A stretch of 64,000 nucleotides of DNA. It comes from Luteimonas sp. S4-F44 (GTDB lineage Bacteria > Pseudomonadota > Gammaproteobacteria > Xanthomonadales > Xanthomonadaceae). The position numbers and the translations under genes are program-made. Shown piece after piece: positions 27,231 to 37,300 of the stretch. The stretch spans positions 3,243,501-3,307,500 of the forward strand of contig NZ_CP093340.1 in the NCBI RefSeq assembly GCF_022637415.1, read 5' to 3'. The stretch's first letter is position 1, and each line of letters begins with the position of its first letter. Under the pieces are notes generated by a model that ran no database searches, was not told where the DNA came from, and was given only the letters and a program-made list of their open reading frames with translations.

Positions 27231-27674
27231 ATGACCCTCAAACAGCAACTGATCGAAGACATGAAGGCCGCGATGAAGGGCGGCGACAAGCACAGCCTGG
27301 GCGTGATCCGCCTGGTCAATGCCGCGATCAAGCAGCGCGAAGTCGACGAGCGCATCGAACTCGACGACGCCGCGGTGCTCGCCGTGCTGGAGAAGATGGT
27401 CAAGCAGCGCAAGGATTCGGTGACCCAGTACGCGGGCGCCGGACGCGAGGACCTGGCCCAGATCGAGCGCGACGAGATCACGGTCATCGAGCGCTACCTG
27501 CCCGAGAAGCTCGGCGAGGCCGAAATCGTGGCCGCGATCGAGGCGGCGAAGGCCCAGACCGGCGCCAGCAGCCCGGCCGACATCGGCAAGCTGATGGGCG
27601 TGCTCAAGCCGCAGTTGGCCGGCAAGGCCGACATGGGCGAGGTCTCGCGCCTGGTCAAGCAGTCGCTGGGCTAA
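27231..27674 (+). CDS. GatB/YqeY domain protein
   Basis: A 147-residue cytosolic helical protein of the YqeY family, related to the C-terminal tRNA-binding domain of GatB. LKQQLIEDMKAAMKGGDKHS, LGVIRLVNAAIKQREVDER, EIVAAIEAAKAQTGASSPAD and IGKLMGVLKPQLAGKADMG are typical. It is thought to act in tRNA-dependent amidation or tRNA quality control, which is not proven. In many relatives it lies between rpsU and dnaG; here a dispersed repeat and the convergent envC gene follow instead. Confidence 0.93.
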   Translation: MTLKQQLIEDMKAAMKGGDKHSLGVIRLVNAAIKQREVDERIELDDAAVLAVLEKMVKQRKDSVTQYAGAGREDLAQIERDEITVIERYLPEKLGEAEIVAAIEAAKAQTGASSPADIGKLMGVLKPQLAGKADMGEVSRLVKQSLG

Positions 27675-27697
27675 AGGCCGATCGGCGGGCCGCCAAC

Positions 27698-27759
27698 GGC
27701 CCCGCCCCCACCCGACGCGCTGTGCGCGTCGACCTCCCCCACACGTGGGGGAGGTGATC
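27698..27759 (+). repeat. dispersed double-hairpin intergenic repeat, copy B
   Basis: The best-preserved copy. GACGCGC (27714-27720) and GCGCGTC (27724-27730) form a 7-base stem with a 3-base loop; ACCTCCCCCAC (27732-27742) and GTGGGGGAGGT (27745-27755) form a perfect 11-base stem with a 2-base loop. It lies between convergent yqeY and envC. A further C-rich/G-rich imperfect inverted repeat follows at about 27794-27836. Confidence 0.75.
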
Positions 27760-27863
27760 CGTCGTGCTTTCGCGTCGCGACGATGCGCTCTGCTCCCTCC
27801 CCCGCCTGCGCGGTGAAGGGCTGGAGTGGGGGCGGCCGATCGCGACCGACCGCCTCGCGCACG

Positions 27864-29129
27864 TCAGCGGCGCTGCAGCCAGGTCGTCGGATTGACCGGC
27901 TTGCCGTTCTGGCGCAATTCGAAGTACAGGCCGCTGCGGCCCTGGCCGCCGGAGTTGCCGACGCTGGCGATGGTGTCGCCGCGTTTCACCGCATCGCCGG
28001 TCTTGCGCAGCAAGGCGTCGTTGTGCGCATACAGGCTCATGTAGCCGTTGCCGTGGTCGACGATCAGCAGCATGCCGTAGCCGGTCATCCATTCGGCGAA
28101 CACCACCGTGCCATCGGCGACGGCCTTGACGGGGGTGCCCGCGGCCGCGCCGATCAGCACGCCGTTGCTGCTGCTGCCGTCGGGCAGCCTGCCGCCGAAG
28201 GCGGTCAGCAGGGCACCGCTGATCGGCCAGCCCAGGCCACCGACCTGTGGCGCCGGGGCGCGGGCGACTTGCGGCCGCGGACGGGACGGCGCACGGGTGC
28301 CGCTGCCGCTCTGACGGGCTTCGCGGGCGTCCCGCGCCTCGCGCTCGCGCGCCGCGGCGGCCGCCGCGCGCCGCTGGGCCTCGGCCCGGCGTGCGGCCGC
28401 GCGCAGCTGCGCCAGCACCCGCTCCAGCGAGCGCGCATCCTGGCCCAGGGCCTTTTCGCGGGCGCTGCGGTCGTTGAACTTCGCATCCAGGCCCTTGACC
28501 GCGTCGGCGCGCTTGCTGCGATCGGCCTCGACCTGCGCCAGCCGGGCGCGCTGCTCGGCATGCGCGGCCTCGAGCGCGGCGCGGCGGTCCTGGATCGCCG
28601 CTTCCATGCCGTCGAGCTCGGTCATTTCGGCACGCAGTTCGGCGATGCGCTCGCTGCGCTGCTGCTGCAGGTAGCGGTGGTAGACCAGCAGGCGGCCGGC
28701 GTCGGCGACCCGGTCCTGCGCCAGCATCAGCTTGAGCGCGGCCTCGTCGCCGATGGTGTAGGCCGCGCGCAGCAAGGTCGCCAACTCGGCCCGGCGCTGC
28801 TCGACGGTGGCAATGAGGGTCTGGCGGCGCGCCTGCAGGCGCTCGAGCTCGGCCTGTTCGGCCGCGAGCTTGATCCGGGTCTCGCGCAGCGCGGTGGTCG
28901 AGGCGGCGACCTGTTCGTCAGCCTGGCGCAGCTCGCGCGCGGCGGCGCCGCGCTGGCCTTCGAGGCGACGGCGCTCGGCGGCGACCTCGCGCAGTTCCTT
29001 GCGCACCCGCTCCAGGCGGCGTTCGGTCTCGCGGCTGTTCTGGGCCGCGACCTCGAGCACCGGCAGCGCCGCGGCCAGCAGCGCCGTCAGCAGCAGCGCG
29101 GTGCCGGTCGCGGTCGCCCTGCCGGTCAT
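27864..29129 (-). CDS. envC: EnvC-like murein hydrolase activator
   Basis: A 421-residue periplasmic protein. Signal peptide about 1-30, then a long coiled coil (about 35-250) rich in Glu, Arg and Leu, an Arg/Ala-rich linker, and a C-terminal LytM (M23) domain. The LytM domain is degenerate: where active peptidases have H-x-G-x-D it reads NGVLIGA, and the HxH site reads LYFEL. This is the pattern of EnvC, which does not cut peptidoglycan but activates the AmiA/AmiB amidases at the division septum. ATG 29129 lies two bases after the gpmI stop, so envC is cotranscribed with gpmI. Confidence 0.92.
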   Translation of the reverse strand: MTGRATATGTALLLTALLAAALPVLEVAAQNSRETERRLERVRKELREVAAERRRLEGQRGAAARELRQADEQVAASTTALRETRIKLAAEQAELERLQARRQTLIATVEQRRAELATLLRAAYTIGDEAALKLMLAQDRVADAGRLLVYHRYLQQQRSERIAELRAEMTELDGMEAAIQDRRAALEAAHAEQRARLAQVEADRSKRADAVKGLDAKFNDRSAREKALGQDARSLERVLAQLRAAARRAEAQRRAAAAAAREREARDAREARQSGSGTRAPSRPRPQVARAPAPQVGGLGWPISGALLTAFGGRLPDGSSSNGVLIGAAAGTPVKAVADGTVVFAEWMTGYGMLLIVDHGNGYMSLYAHNDALLRKTGDAVKRGDTIASVGNSGGQGRSGLYFELRQNGKPVNPTTWLQRR

Positions 29130-29131
29130 GC

Positions 29132-30682
29132 TCAGCCGTCGGCCGGCAGCAGGCTGCGGCCGGTCATCTCGACCGGCACCGGCAGGCCGAGCAGGTCGAG
29201 GATCGTCGGCGCCAGGTCGCGCAGCGCGCCACCCCGGCGCAGCGGGCCGGGCCGGCTGCCGACGTAGACCAGATCGACCGGGCCGACCGTGTGTGCGGTG
29301 TGCGGCTCGCCGGTCTCGGGGTCGCGCATCATCTCGACGTTGCCGTGGTCGGCAGTGACCAGCAGTTCGCCACCCTTCGCACGCACGATTTCGACGATCT
29401 CGCCGACCGCACGGTCGACGGTCTCGACCGCTTTGATCGCCGCCTCGAGCACGCCGGTGTGCCCGACCATGTCGGGGTTGGCGAAGTTGCAGATCACCAC
29501 GTCGAAGCGCTCGTCGCGCACCGCCTTCACCAGTTGCGCGCAGACCTCGGGTGCGCTCATCTCCGGCTGCAGGTCATAGGTCGCGACCTTGGGACTGGGC
29601 ACCAGGATGCGATCCTCGCCGGGGAACGGCGCCTCGCGGCCGCCGCTGAAAAAGAAGGTGACGTGCGCGTACTTCTCAGTCTCGGCAATGCGCAGCTGGG
29701 TCAGCCCTTGGGCGCCAAGCACTTCACCCAGCGTGTTGGGCAGGTCGTCGGGCGCGAAGGCCAGCGGCGCGGGCAGCCGCGCGTCGTACTCGGTCAGACA
29801 GACGAAGCGCGACAACGCCGGACGCCGCGCCTCGAAACCGGCGAAGGCCGGATCGACGAACGCCGCGGTGAGCTGGCGGGCGCGGTCGGCGCGGAAGTTC
29901 ATGAACACCACGGCATCGCCGTCGGCCATCGGCACTGCGCCGTCGATGACGGTGGGACGCACGAACTCGTCGTTCTCGTCGCGCGCATAGGCGGCCTGCA
30001 AGGCCGCGACTGCGTCGGGCGCGCGGTACGGCGAGGCCGCCTCGACGATCGCGTCCCAGGCCTGGCGCACGCGCTCCCAGCGTTGGTCGCGATCCATTGC
30101 GTAATAGCGGCCCGACACGCTGGCCACGTGCGCGTTACCCAGCGCCGCGCAGCGGTCGTGCAGCGCGCGCAGACTCGGCTCGGCCGAACGCGGCGGCATG
30201 TCGCGTCCATCGGTGAACGCGTGCACGGCCACGCGCGCCACGCCGCGGCGATGCGCCAGTTCGAGCATCGCGAACAGGTGCGCCTCGTGGCTGTGCACCC
30301 CGCCAGGCGAGAGCAGCCCCATCACGTGCAGCGTGCCGCCGTTGGCGCGCACCCCGTCGCAGGCCGCGCCCAGCTCGACGTTGGCGAAGAAGCTGCCGTC
30401 TTCGATCGCGGCATCGATGCGGGTCAGATCCTGGTAGACGACCCGGCCGGCGCCGATGTTCATGTGGCCGACTTCCGAGTTGCCCATCTGCCCGTCGGGC
30501 AGGCCGACGTGGCGACCCTCGGTATGGATCAGCGTGCTCGGATGCGCGGCGAGCAGGCCGCGCCAGGTCGGAATGTCGGCGAGCGCGAGCGCGTTGTCGC
30601 GCGGGTCTTCGCGGTGCCCCCAGCCGTCGAGGATCAACAGGACGACGGGGCGCGGACGGGAGGCGGGAGTGGCGTGTGGCAC
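29132..30682 (-). CDS. gpmI: 2,3-bisphosphoglycerate-independent phosphoglycerate mutase
   Basis: Interconverts 3- and 2-phosphoglycerate with two manganese ions, without cofactor. [11 protein letters not shown] opens the phosphatase domain, [17 protein letters not shown] carries the catalytic Ser, [14 protein letters not shown] and [15 protein letters not shown] follow, and [14 protein letters not shown] and [11 protein letters not shown] supply the second metal site. I place the start at GTG 30682 (516 residues, normal length), because a TACAAT -10-like hexamer on this strand at 30715-30720 lies inside the longer open frame from GTG 30727. No clear ribosome site is visible. Confidence 0.93.
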   Translation of the reverse strand: MPHATPASRPRPVVLLILDGWGHREDPRDNALALADIPTWRGLLAAHPSTLIHTEGRHVGLPDGQMGNSEVGHMNIGAGRVVYQDLTRIDAAIEDGSFFANVELGAACDGVRANGGTLHVMGLLSPGGVHSHEAHLFAMLELAHRRGVARVAVHAFTDGRDMPPRSAEPSLRALHDRCAALGNAHVASVSGRYYAMDRDQRWERVRQAWDAIVEAASPYRAPDAVAALQAAYARDENDEFVRPTVIDGAVPMADGDAVVFMNFRADRARQLTAAFVDPAFAGFEARRPALSRFVCLTEYDARLPAPLAFAPDDLPNTLGEVLGAQGLTQLRIAETEKYAHVTFFFSGGREAPFPGEDRILVPSPKVATYDLQPEMSAPEVCAQLVKAVRDERFDVVICNFANPDMVGHTGVLEAAIKAVETVDRAVGEIVEIVRAKGGELLVTADHGNVEMMRDPETGEPHTAHTVGPVDLVYVGSRPGPLRRGGALRDLAPTILDLLGLPVPVEMTGRSLLPADG

Positions 30683-30714
30683 GACGAACGGCCCAGTGAC
30701 CAAAGACAGATGCG

Positions 30715-30720
30715 ATTGTA
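30715..30720 (-). promoter_or_regulatory. candidate -10 element of gpmI-envC
   Basis: TACAAT on the minus strand (five of six consensus bases) 32 bases before GTG 30682. No convincing -35 hexamer is seen at 16-18 bases. Confidence 0.35.
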
Positions 30721-30786
30721 CCGACACGGCGGCAAGCTACGGTCGACGGCGGGCTCCGCCCGCTCCGCCTTTCCTTGAGGTTCACC

Positions 30787-31527
30787 ATGTCCGCTGCCCG
30801 TCCGCACCGCCCCGCCCGCGCCTTGCTCGCGTTCGCCCTCGCCCTGACTGCCGGCGCCGCCTGCGCCCAGGCCGACGTCTCGAAGGTCAACGGCGGGATC
30901 ACTGCCGAGGCCGGCCAGGCCTACGGCAACCTGTCGACGGTCAACGGCGGGATCCGCATCGGCGAGGGCGCGCGCGCCAAGGACGTGGAGACCGTCAACG
31001 GCGGCATCCGCGGCGACGACGACATCCAGGCCGGCACCGTGGAGACGGTCAATGGCGGCATCACCCTGGGCGCGCGGGCACGCACCGGCAGCCTGACCAC
31101 AGTCAACGGCGGCGTCCGGCTGGGACAGGAGGCGCAGATCGCCGGCAATATCGAGAGCGTCAGCGGCGGCGTATTCGTCGATCGCGGCGGACGGGTCGAC
31201 GGCAACGTGGTCACGGTCAACGGCGCGATCGGACTGGTCGGCACCGAGGTGACCGGCGACGTGAGGACGGTCAATGGCGATGTCACCATCGGCGCCGCCT
31301 CGAAGGTGCGCGGCGGCCTGACGGTCGACAAGCCGTCCTCGAACTGGTTTCCAGTGACGATCAACCGCCGCAGTCCGCGGGTGATCATCGGCCCCAATGC
31401 GGTGATCGAAGGCCCGCTGACGTTCAAGCGCGAGGTCACGCTGTACGTGCACAACAGCGCGCGCACCGGCCCTGTCAGCGGCGCCACCGCGATCGCCTAC
31501 GACGGCGCGCAGGCTCCCAGGGACTGA
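30787..31527 (+). CDS. exported beta-solenoid-like protein with TVNGG repeats
   Basis: A 246-residue secreted protein of unknown function. Signal peptide about 1-28 (ends ACAQA). Residues of roughly 30-185 hold eight near-identical turns of about 18-21 residues, each starting with a form of TVNGGI (K/T/S-V-N/S-G-G/A/D-I/V). This is the regularity of a right-handed beta-solenoid of the bactofilin or left-handed-helix kind, with Val and Ile stacked inside. The C-terminus (VIIGPNAVIEGPLTFKRE, then a VYVHNSARTG-like strand) continues the pattern. Related proteins occur in Xanthomonadaceae. A scaffold or envelope surface role is possible but not shown. Confidence 0.75.
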   Translation: MSAARPHRPARALLAFALALTAGAACAQADVSKVNGGITAEAGQAYGNLSTVNGGIRIGEGARAKDVETVNGGIRGDDDIQAGTVETVNGGITLGARARTGSLTTVNGGVRLGQEAQIAGNIESVSGGVFVDRGGRVDGNVVTVNGAIGLVGTEVTGDVRTVNGDVTIGAASKVRGGLTVDKPSSNWFPVTINRRSPRVIIGPNAVIEGPLTFKREVTLYVHNSARTGPVSGATAIAYDGAQAPRD

Positions 31528-31560
31528 ACGCGCCGGCGCGCATCGGCAGCTGAACGACCG

Positions 31561-31566
31561 TATAGT
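31561..31566 (+). promoter_or_regulatory. candidate -10 element of the M28 peptidase gene
   Basis: TATAGT 33 bases upstream of the ATG, identical to the element before slt. No clear -35 hexamer. AGGAG at 31584-31588 is the ribosome site. Confidence 0.4.
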
Positions 31567-31598
31567 GCGGCGTCCCAGCTTGCAGGAGTGATCACCGG

Positions 31599-33311
31599 AT
31601 GCGCAGACCCCACTTGATGCTGGCCCTGCCGGCCGCGCTCATACTCGCGGCATGCGGCGCCCAGGACAAAGCGGCCGATACCGCAGCGACGTCCCCCGCG
31701 CCCGATGCCGCGCACACGTTCTCGCCCGAGATCACCAGCGCGGACTTCGGCGAATTGGTCAAGACGCTGGCCTCCGACGAGTTCGAGGGCCGGGCGCCGG
31801 GCACCGTCGGCGAAGACCGCACGGTCGAGTACATCAGCGCGCAGTTCCAGCGCATCGGCCTGCAGCCGGGCGGCGACAACGACAGCTGGTACCAGACCGT
31901 GCCGATGGTCGAGACCACGGCCGACGAGTCGACCGTCCTCAAGCTCACCACCGCCAAAGGCGCACGCGACCTGGCCTTCGGCCGCGACATGGTGCTGGGC
32001 ACCCGCACCGGCAAGCCGCAGATCGAAGTCGCCGACAGCGAACTCGTGTTCGTCGGCTACGGCGTCGACGCGCCCGAGCAGAACTGGAACGACTACGCCG
32101 GGCTCGACGTCAAGGGCAAGACCGTCGTCATCCTGGTCAACGACCCGGGCTTTCACGCCCAGGATGCGTCGCTGTTCGAGGGCGAGCGCATGACCTATTA
32201 CGGTCGCTGGACCTACAAGTTCGAGGAAGCCGCACGCAAGGGCGCGGCCGCCGCACTGATCGTGCACGACACCGCCGGTGCGTCGTATGGCTGGGACGTG
32301 GTCAAGAACTCGTGGTCGGGCGCGCAGTTCGATCTGCGCCCGCAGGACGATCCCGAACCGCGCCTGCCCGCGCAGGGCTGGATCACCGGCGACGTCGCCC
32401 GCGCCCTGTTCGCCGATGCCGGCCTCGACCTCGACGCGCAGATCCAGGCCGCCAACCAGCGTGGTTTCAAGCCGGTGCCCCTCAATGCCAAGGTCTCGTT
32501 CGACCTCAAGAGTACGGTGGCCGAGAAGAGCTCGCGCAACGTCGTGGGCATCCTGCCTGGCACCGAAGCGCCGGACGAGGCGATCCTCTACCTCGCCCAC
32601 TGGGACCACTTGGGCAAGCATGAGGGCGGGCAGTCCGATAACGGCGAGGACACGATCTACAACGGTGCGATCGACAACGCCACCGGCGTAGCCGGCATCA
32701 TCGAGATCGCCGAGAAGTTCGCCACCGCCGAGCCCAAGCCGAAGCGCTCGCTGGTGTTTCTGGCGGTCACGCTCGAGGAATCGGGCCTGCTGGGCAGCAA
32801 GTACTACGTCGCCCAGCCGAGCATCGACCTGGCGCAGACGGTCGGCGTGATCAACCTCGACGCGATGAGCGTCGCCGGCCCCTCGCGCGATTTCGTGGTC
32901 ACCGGCAAGGGCAGCTCGGAACTGGAGGACATCCTGCAGACCTACGCCGGCCAGCAGAACCGCACGCTGGTCGAGGAAGGCAACCCGGCCGGCGGTTACT
33001 ACTTCCGTTCCGACCACTTCAACTTCGCCAAGGCCGGCGTGCCCGCGCTCTACGCCAAGGGCGGCAACGACCTGGTCGAGGGCGGCACCGCCGCCGGCAA
33101 GGCGGCCAGCGACGACTACGCCACGCGCTATCACCAGCCCGGCGACGAGTACAACCCCGACTGGAACCTGGACGGGGTCGTGCAGGATCTCGAGGCGCTG
33201 TACGGCGTCGGCCGCACGCTCGCCGACGGCGACCGCTGGCCGAACTGGTACGACGGCAATCCGTTCAAGGCCGCACGCGACGCGGCGCGCAGCCAGGCCG
33301 GTACGCCGTAA
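31599..33311 (+). CDS. M28 family zinc aminopeptidase, lipoprotein
   Basis: A 570-residue exported peptidase. The signal ends in a lipobox (LILAACG). Residues of about 140-290 form the inserted protease-associated (PA) domain. The M28 domain shows its zinc ligands in order: HWDHLG (His), GAIDNATGVAG (bridging Asp), VTLEESGLLGS (catalytic and ligand Glu), INLDAMS (Asp) and YHQPGDEYNPDW (His). It would release N-terminal amino acids from periplasmic peptides. It stands alone, with its own -10 element and AGGAG site. Confidence 0.92.
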   Translation: MRRPHLMLALPAALILAACGAQDKAADTAATSPAPDAAHTFSPEITSADFGELVKTLASDEFEGRAPGTVGEDRTVEYISAQFQRIGLQPGGDNDSWYQTVPMVETTADESTVLKLTTAKGARDLAFGRDMVLGTRTGKPQIEVADSELVFVGYGVDAPEQNWNDYAGLDVKGKTVVILVNDPGFHAQDASLFEGERMTYYGRWTYKFEEAARKGAAAALIVHDTAGASYGWDVVKNSWSGAQFDLRPQDDPEPRLPAQGWITGDVARALFADAGLDLDAQIQAANQRGFKPVPLNAKVSFDLKSTVAEKSSRNVVGILPGTEAPDEAILYLAHWDHLGKHEGGQSDNGEDTIYNGAIDNATGVAGIIEIAEKFATAEPKPKRSLVFLAVTLEESGLLGSKYYVAQPSIDLAQTVGVINLDAMSVAGPSRDFVVTGKGSSELEDILQTYAGQQNRTLVEEGNPAGGYYFRSDHFNFAKAGVPALYAKGGNDLVEGGTAAGKAASDDYATRYHQPGDEYNPDWNLDGVVQDLEALYGVGRTLADGDRWPNWYDGNPFKAARDAARSQAGTP

Positions 33312-33400
33312 CTGTGGAGGCCGGCCGGACAGGCCGGCAATTGCGGCACCTTGCGAAGGGCGGCGGCGACGCCGCCCTTCGTGTTGGCGAGGACCGCCCG

Positions 33401-34096
33401 ATGCCCGCACCCACCGGCCCGCAGGCCGACCTGCCCTCATCCCGAATCCGGCTCGCGGACACGCCCGATCCCGTCGGCCCTGTCGCAGCCCTGCCCGATC
33501 TCGCGCTGTTCGACTTCGACGGCACGATCACCACCCGCGAGACCTTTCCCGACCTGCTCGTCGCCGCGACGCCGCGTTGGCGGCGGATCGTCGGGCGCGT
33601 GCTGTTGGCGCCGATCGTGATCGCCTACCGCCTGGGCCTGCTGTCGGGCATCCGCACACGCGCGGCACTCGTGCGCTACGCCTTCTCCGGATTGCCAGCC
33701 GCGCATGTCGCCGCGGCCGGCGCGATGCTGGCGGCCACGCGATTGCCCGCGCTGGTGCGCCCGCGGATGCAGGCACGGATCGACTGGCACCGCGCGCGCG
33801 GCGACACCGTGGTCGTGGTCTCGGGCAATCTCGACCTCATGCTCGCGCCCTGGTGCGCAGCCCAGGGCGTGGCCCTGCTGTGCTCGACACTCGAGCAGGT
33901 CGACGGCCGGCTCACCGGCCGCTATGCGGGCGCGCAGTGCGCTGGCGACGAAAAAGCCAAGCGAGTGCATGCCGCGTATCCGCGTGAGGCATTCGCGCAG
34001 GTCTACGCCTACGGCGACACCGACGAGGACCTCGCGCTGCTGCGCATCGCCGATCATGTAATCTGGCGCGGAGCGCCCTGGGCGACGACGACGTAG
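33401..34096 (+). CDS. HAD-IB family phosphatase
   Basis: A 231-residue HAD hydrolase. Motif I is LFDFDGTIT with the nucleophilic Asp, motif II is VVVVSGNLDLMLAPW (Ser), then a Lys in DEKAKRV, and motif III/IV is YAYGDTDEDLALL. This combination is the HAD-IB group (SerB-like; PSPase-type and CicA/PgpP-like members). Hydrophobic segments around residues 65-85 (VLLAPIVIAYRLGLL) form a cap that may touch the membrane, as in lipid phosphate phosphatases. The substrate cannot be told. ATG 33401 is chosen; a 29-residue longer frame upstream lacks support. Confidence 0.85.
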   Translation: MPAPTGPQADLPSSRIRLADTPDPVGPVAALPDLALFDFDGTITTRETFPDLLVAATPRWRRIVGRVLLAPIVIAYRLGLLSGIRTRAALVRYAFSGLPAAHVAAAGAMLAATRLPALVRPRMQARIDWHRARGDTVVVVSGNLDLMLAPWCAAQGVALLCSTLEQVDGRLTGRYAGAQCAGDEKAKRVHAAYPREAFAQVYAYGDTDEDLALLRIADHVIWRGAPWATTT

Positions 34097-34146
34097 ACCG
34101 ACCGGAGTGCAGGATCCACGGCGGGCCTCTCTGCGCAGCAAGGCAG

Positions 34147-34281
34147 ATCTGGCGCTTCACGATCAACGGCGGCGGCATCGCGTCCTGGAGCGATGGCCTC
34201 GCGACCCGGCATTTCGGTTGCGCGGCCCGCGAGTGCGCATCGCTGGTGCTCATGCCGAGCGACGACACGGCGCCGGACTGA
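34147..34281 (+). pseudogene. possible remnant of a small gene (no start codon)
   Basis: A 44-codon frame ending in TGA at 34279-34281 has the GC-at-third-position bias of real genes here and a protein-like content (WRFTINGGGIASW, HFGCAARECASLVLMP) with two paired Cys. There is no ATG or GTG in frame upstream. A GGAG and a GTG (34107) exist in another frame, so a frameshift could have broken a short gene. The evidence is weak and it may be chance. Confidence 0.25.
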
Positions 34282-34309
34282 GGACGCGACGCCACGCCTC
34301 GCGCGCAGC

Positions 34310-34339
34310 GCTCCCCGGGTGCCTGTGTGCCCGGGGAGC
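34310..34339. terminator. perfect GC hairpin between convergent genes
   Basis: GCTCCCCGGG (34310-34319) and CCCGGGGAGC (34330-34339), 10-base stem with a 10-base loop. It sits between the convergent HAD phosphatase and autotransporter genes, 14 bases after the autotransporter stop on the minus strand. There is no T-run, so termination would be imperfect. Confidence 0.5.
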
Positions 34340-34353
34340 ATCCGGCGACGTGC

Positions 34354-37300
34354 TCAGAACCGCCATGCCCAGTTGAGCTGCGCGCCGAAGGCAGACGTGC
34401 CGCCACCGCGCTGTCCCTGCGCGGCGATGGACAGGCGCGCATTGGGCGCGGTGCTCACCGCCACGCCGACATCGACCAGTCCGCTGTTGCGGGCCAGTGG
34501 CGCGCCATCAATGGCGAACGCATCGCCGCCGACGACGAACGCATGCCGTCCGGTCGGCGCCAGATCGCCGTCCGCGTGCTGCCAGGCGATGCCGCCGAAC
34601 AGCGTCGCGTTGTCAGCCGCGCCCACTGACAGCGGGCGACGCAGGCGCACGCCCAACGTGGCGGACGCGTGCTCGTCCTTGCGCTCGGCGATGCGCAACG
34701 CGGTCGCATCCCCTGTCTCGATCGCCGCATCAGTGTCCAGGCGCCGGTAGGCCAGCGTCAGCGACGGCGTCAGCGCGAGCCGCCCCAGCGACACGGCCCA
34801 GCCGGCCTGCAGGAACGCGGCGGTCGCGCTGGCGTCGTAGCGCGATTCCACCGACTGCCCCATGCGCGGTCCGATCGCGCCCTCGCGCCGCATCTTCACG
34901 CGGTAGTCGGCGTAGGTGACCCCGCCCGACAGTGACGCCGGCCCGATGTCGGTGGCCGCATACACGCCGACGTGGTTGCCGTCGACATCGGCATGCGACG
35001 CCAGCGCCGGCATCCGCATCCGCTGTGCGTCGTGGCCGCCGGCGACGCCGACCAGCCAGCGTTCGGCGCTCCAGTCCACGCCGGCCTGCAGTCCTTGCCG
35101 GGTCGTGCGCACCTCCGACGCGTTGCCGTCACCATCGGTGCGTTGCGACAGTCCGCGGCCGCCGGTCCACACGGTGGCGCCGGCCTCGCGCGTCCCCGCC
35201 AGCCTGCCTTCGAGCCGCTGACCGATGCCCGACTGCAGGAAGCGATCCTCGAGCAATTGCCCGCGCAGGCCGGCATAGGCTTCGCCCGACAGGTGGCCGA
35301 ACGCCTGGCGCGCGCCGTCGGCATCGAACAACAGCAGCGTGTTGTACAACGCCAGCGCCTGACCCTGCTGCGGCAGGCCGTTGAGCGCGATCGCGGTGGC
35401 GTACTGGTTGGCCGTCTGTGCCACGCGTTGGAACACCTGCGGTGGCGGATTCGGTCCGACCGGACCGGGACCGGGACCGGGACCGGGCTCAGGTTCGGGC
35501 TCGGGCTCGGGTTCCGGCTCGGGGCCCGCGTCGTCGAGCAATGCGATCGACAACCCGACCTGCCCCGCCGTGGCGTAGTCCAGCGTCGTGGTCAGGAACG
35601 CCGATTGCGAGGCCGACGTGCCGAACCGGCCGTCCACGCCGCCGGCCGCGTCCAGGATCGTGTAGCGCTGCCCGTTCTGGTAGCTCGTCGCCGGATCCAG
35701 CGCGGTCACCTCGACCGTGCCGCCTTCCAGCGTCGCCTTGCCCGCGACCGTCAGCCGGTCGCTGCCGCCGTCGCCGGCGATGTCCACCGCATAGATCGCG
35801 CCATTCGCGAACAGCAGGTCCCCGCCAGCGGCCAGCGTGCCGAATGCGCCACGCCCGCCGGGCGCCAGCGTGCCGCCGGCGAGCACCCGCACACCGCCGA
35901 CCGGCGCGGTCCCGGTGTGGGTCTGGCCGGCCTCGACGACCAGATCGGCCGGCCCCTCGCTCCGGATGCCGATGCGCAGTCCGACCTCGCGCGGCAGATG
36001 CTCGAGCGCGACGTCGAGAAATGCCGATTCGGTCAGAGCACGGGCGAAGCTGCCTTCGATCGCCGCGTCCGTGCTGAGGATCGTGTAACGCTGCCCGTCC
36101 TGGTAACTGGTCGCCGGATCCAGCGCGGTCACCCGCACGTCGACGCCCGCGCCGATCACGGCACCACCGGGCAGGCCCGGCAGCGGCGAACCCAGCGGGT
36201 CGTCGGCCGTGACCACGATCCGGTCGCTGCGCCCGTCGCCGGCGATGTCCACCGCGTACACCGCCCCGTCGTCGAAAAGCAGCCGGCCGATCACGTCCAG
36301 CGTGCCGAACGGACTGCCGGCGTCGCCAGGCGAGATGCCGGCGCCGGTGCGGACCCGCGTCGTGCCGACGGTCCCGTCACCGGCCAGCCAGCCCGCCTGC
36401 ACCTCGACGCGGCTGGAGTAGCTCGACCCGAACCCGAGCGCGGCATGGTTGCGGCCGGTGTGCCCGCCAACGACCAGCGTGCCGTCCTCGATCAGGTACG
36501 AGGAGACCTCCGGCCCGTACACCGCGTCGTCGTTGGCGTCGCTGGTGTTGACGTCGCCGCGCAGGACCAGGGTGCTGCCGCCCGCGACGCGGACGCCGAC
36601 CCGCCCGGTCGATCCCGCGGCGATCGGCGCGAAGGCGGACAGGTCGCCGGTCAAGATCGTGGTGCCGGCGAAGCTGTTGATCGCGCCGACCCCGACGATG
36701 GCGTTGCCGAAGGTGTAGGCAGCGTCGGTATGGTTGAAGTTGATCTGTGCGTTGCCGCCGGCGTTGGCCTGGAAGCGGACCGCGGTCTGCAGATCGAGCC
36801 GGCCGGCAGCCATGGCGGCGCCCGGGATCGGCACGTCGTTGGTGCCGACACGCTCGATGCCGCCGCCGATGTTGAGGAACGACGCCAGAGGGCGGGCCGG
36901 CGCGGTGTGGCCGACCAGCACGATGCCGTCGGGGGCGGAGACCGTGGCGCCGTCGGCGATGGTCACCGAGCCCTCGCGGACCAGGATGCCGGCGGCGCTC
37001 TCGAACCGGGACCCCTCGCCTGCGATATGCAGGCCGACCCGGTGCGGGGTGTCGAAGCTGCCAGCGATCTCGATCGAGCCGGTCTCGACCACGCCGCCCT
37101 CCTCGACCTCGACGGCGCCGCCCAGATCCAGGTGGCCGGCGTTGGTCCAGCGCGAGCCGGACCCGGCGACCCGGACCGTCGGCAGGCGGTCGGCCGGGGC
37201 GTTGCCCCACAGGTTGGCGGTGTCGCTTTCGAGCAAGCCGCCATCGAGCACCTGCATGCGCCCGCCGCCATGTCCCATGACCACGCCCATCGCGAACTCA

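Noticed and set aside
27864..29129. active M23 peptidase
   Set aside because: Zinc ligands are missing in the LytM domain, so it is read as an EnvC-type activator.
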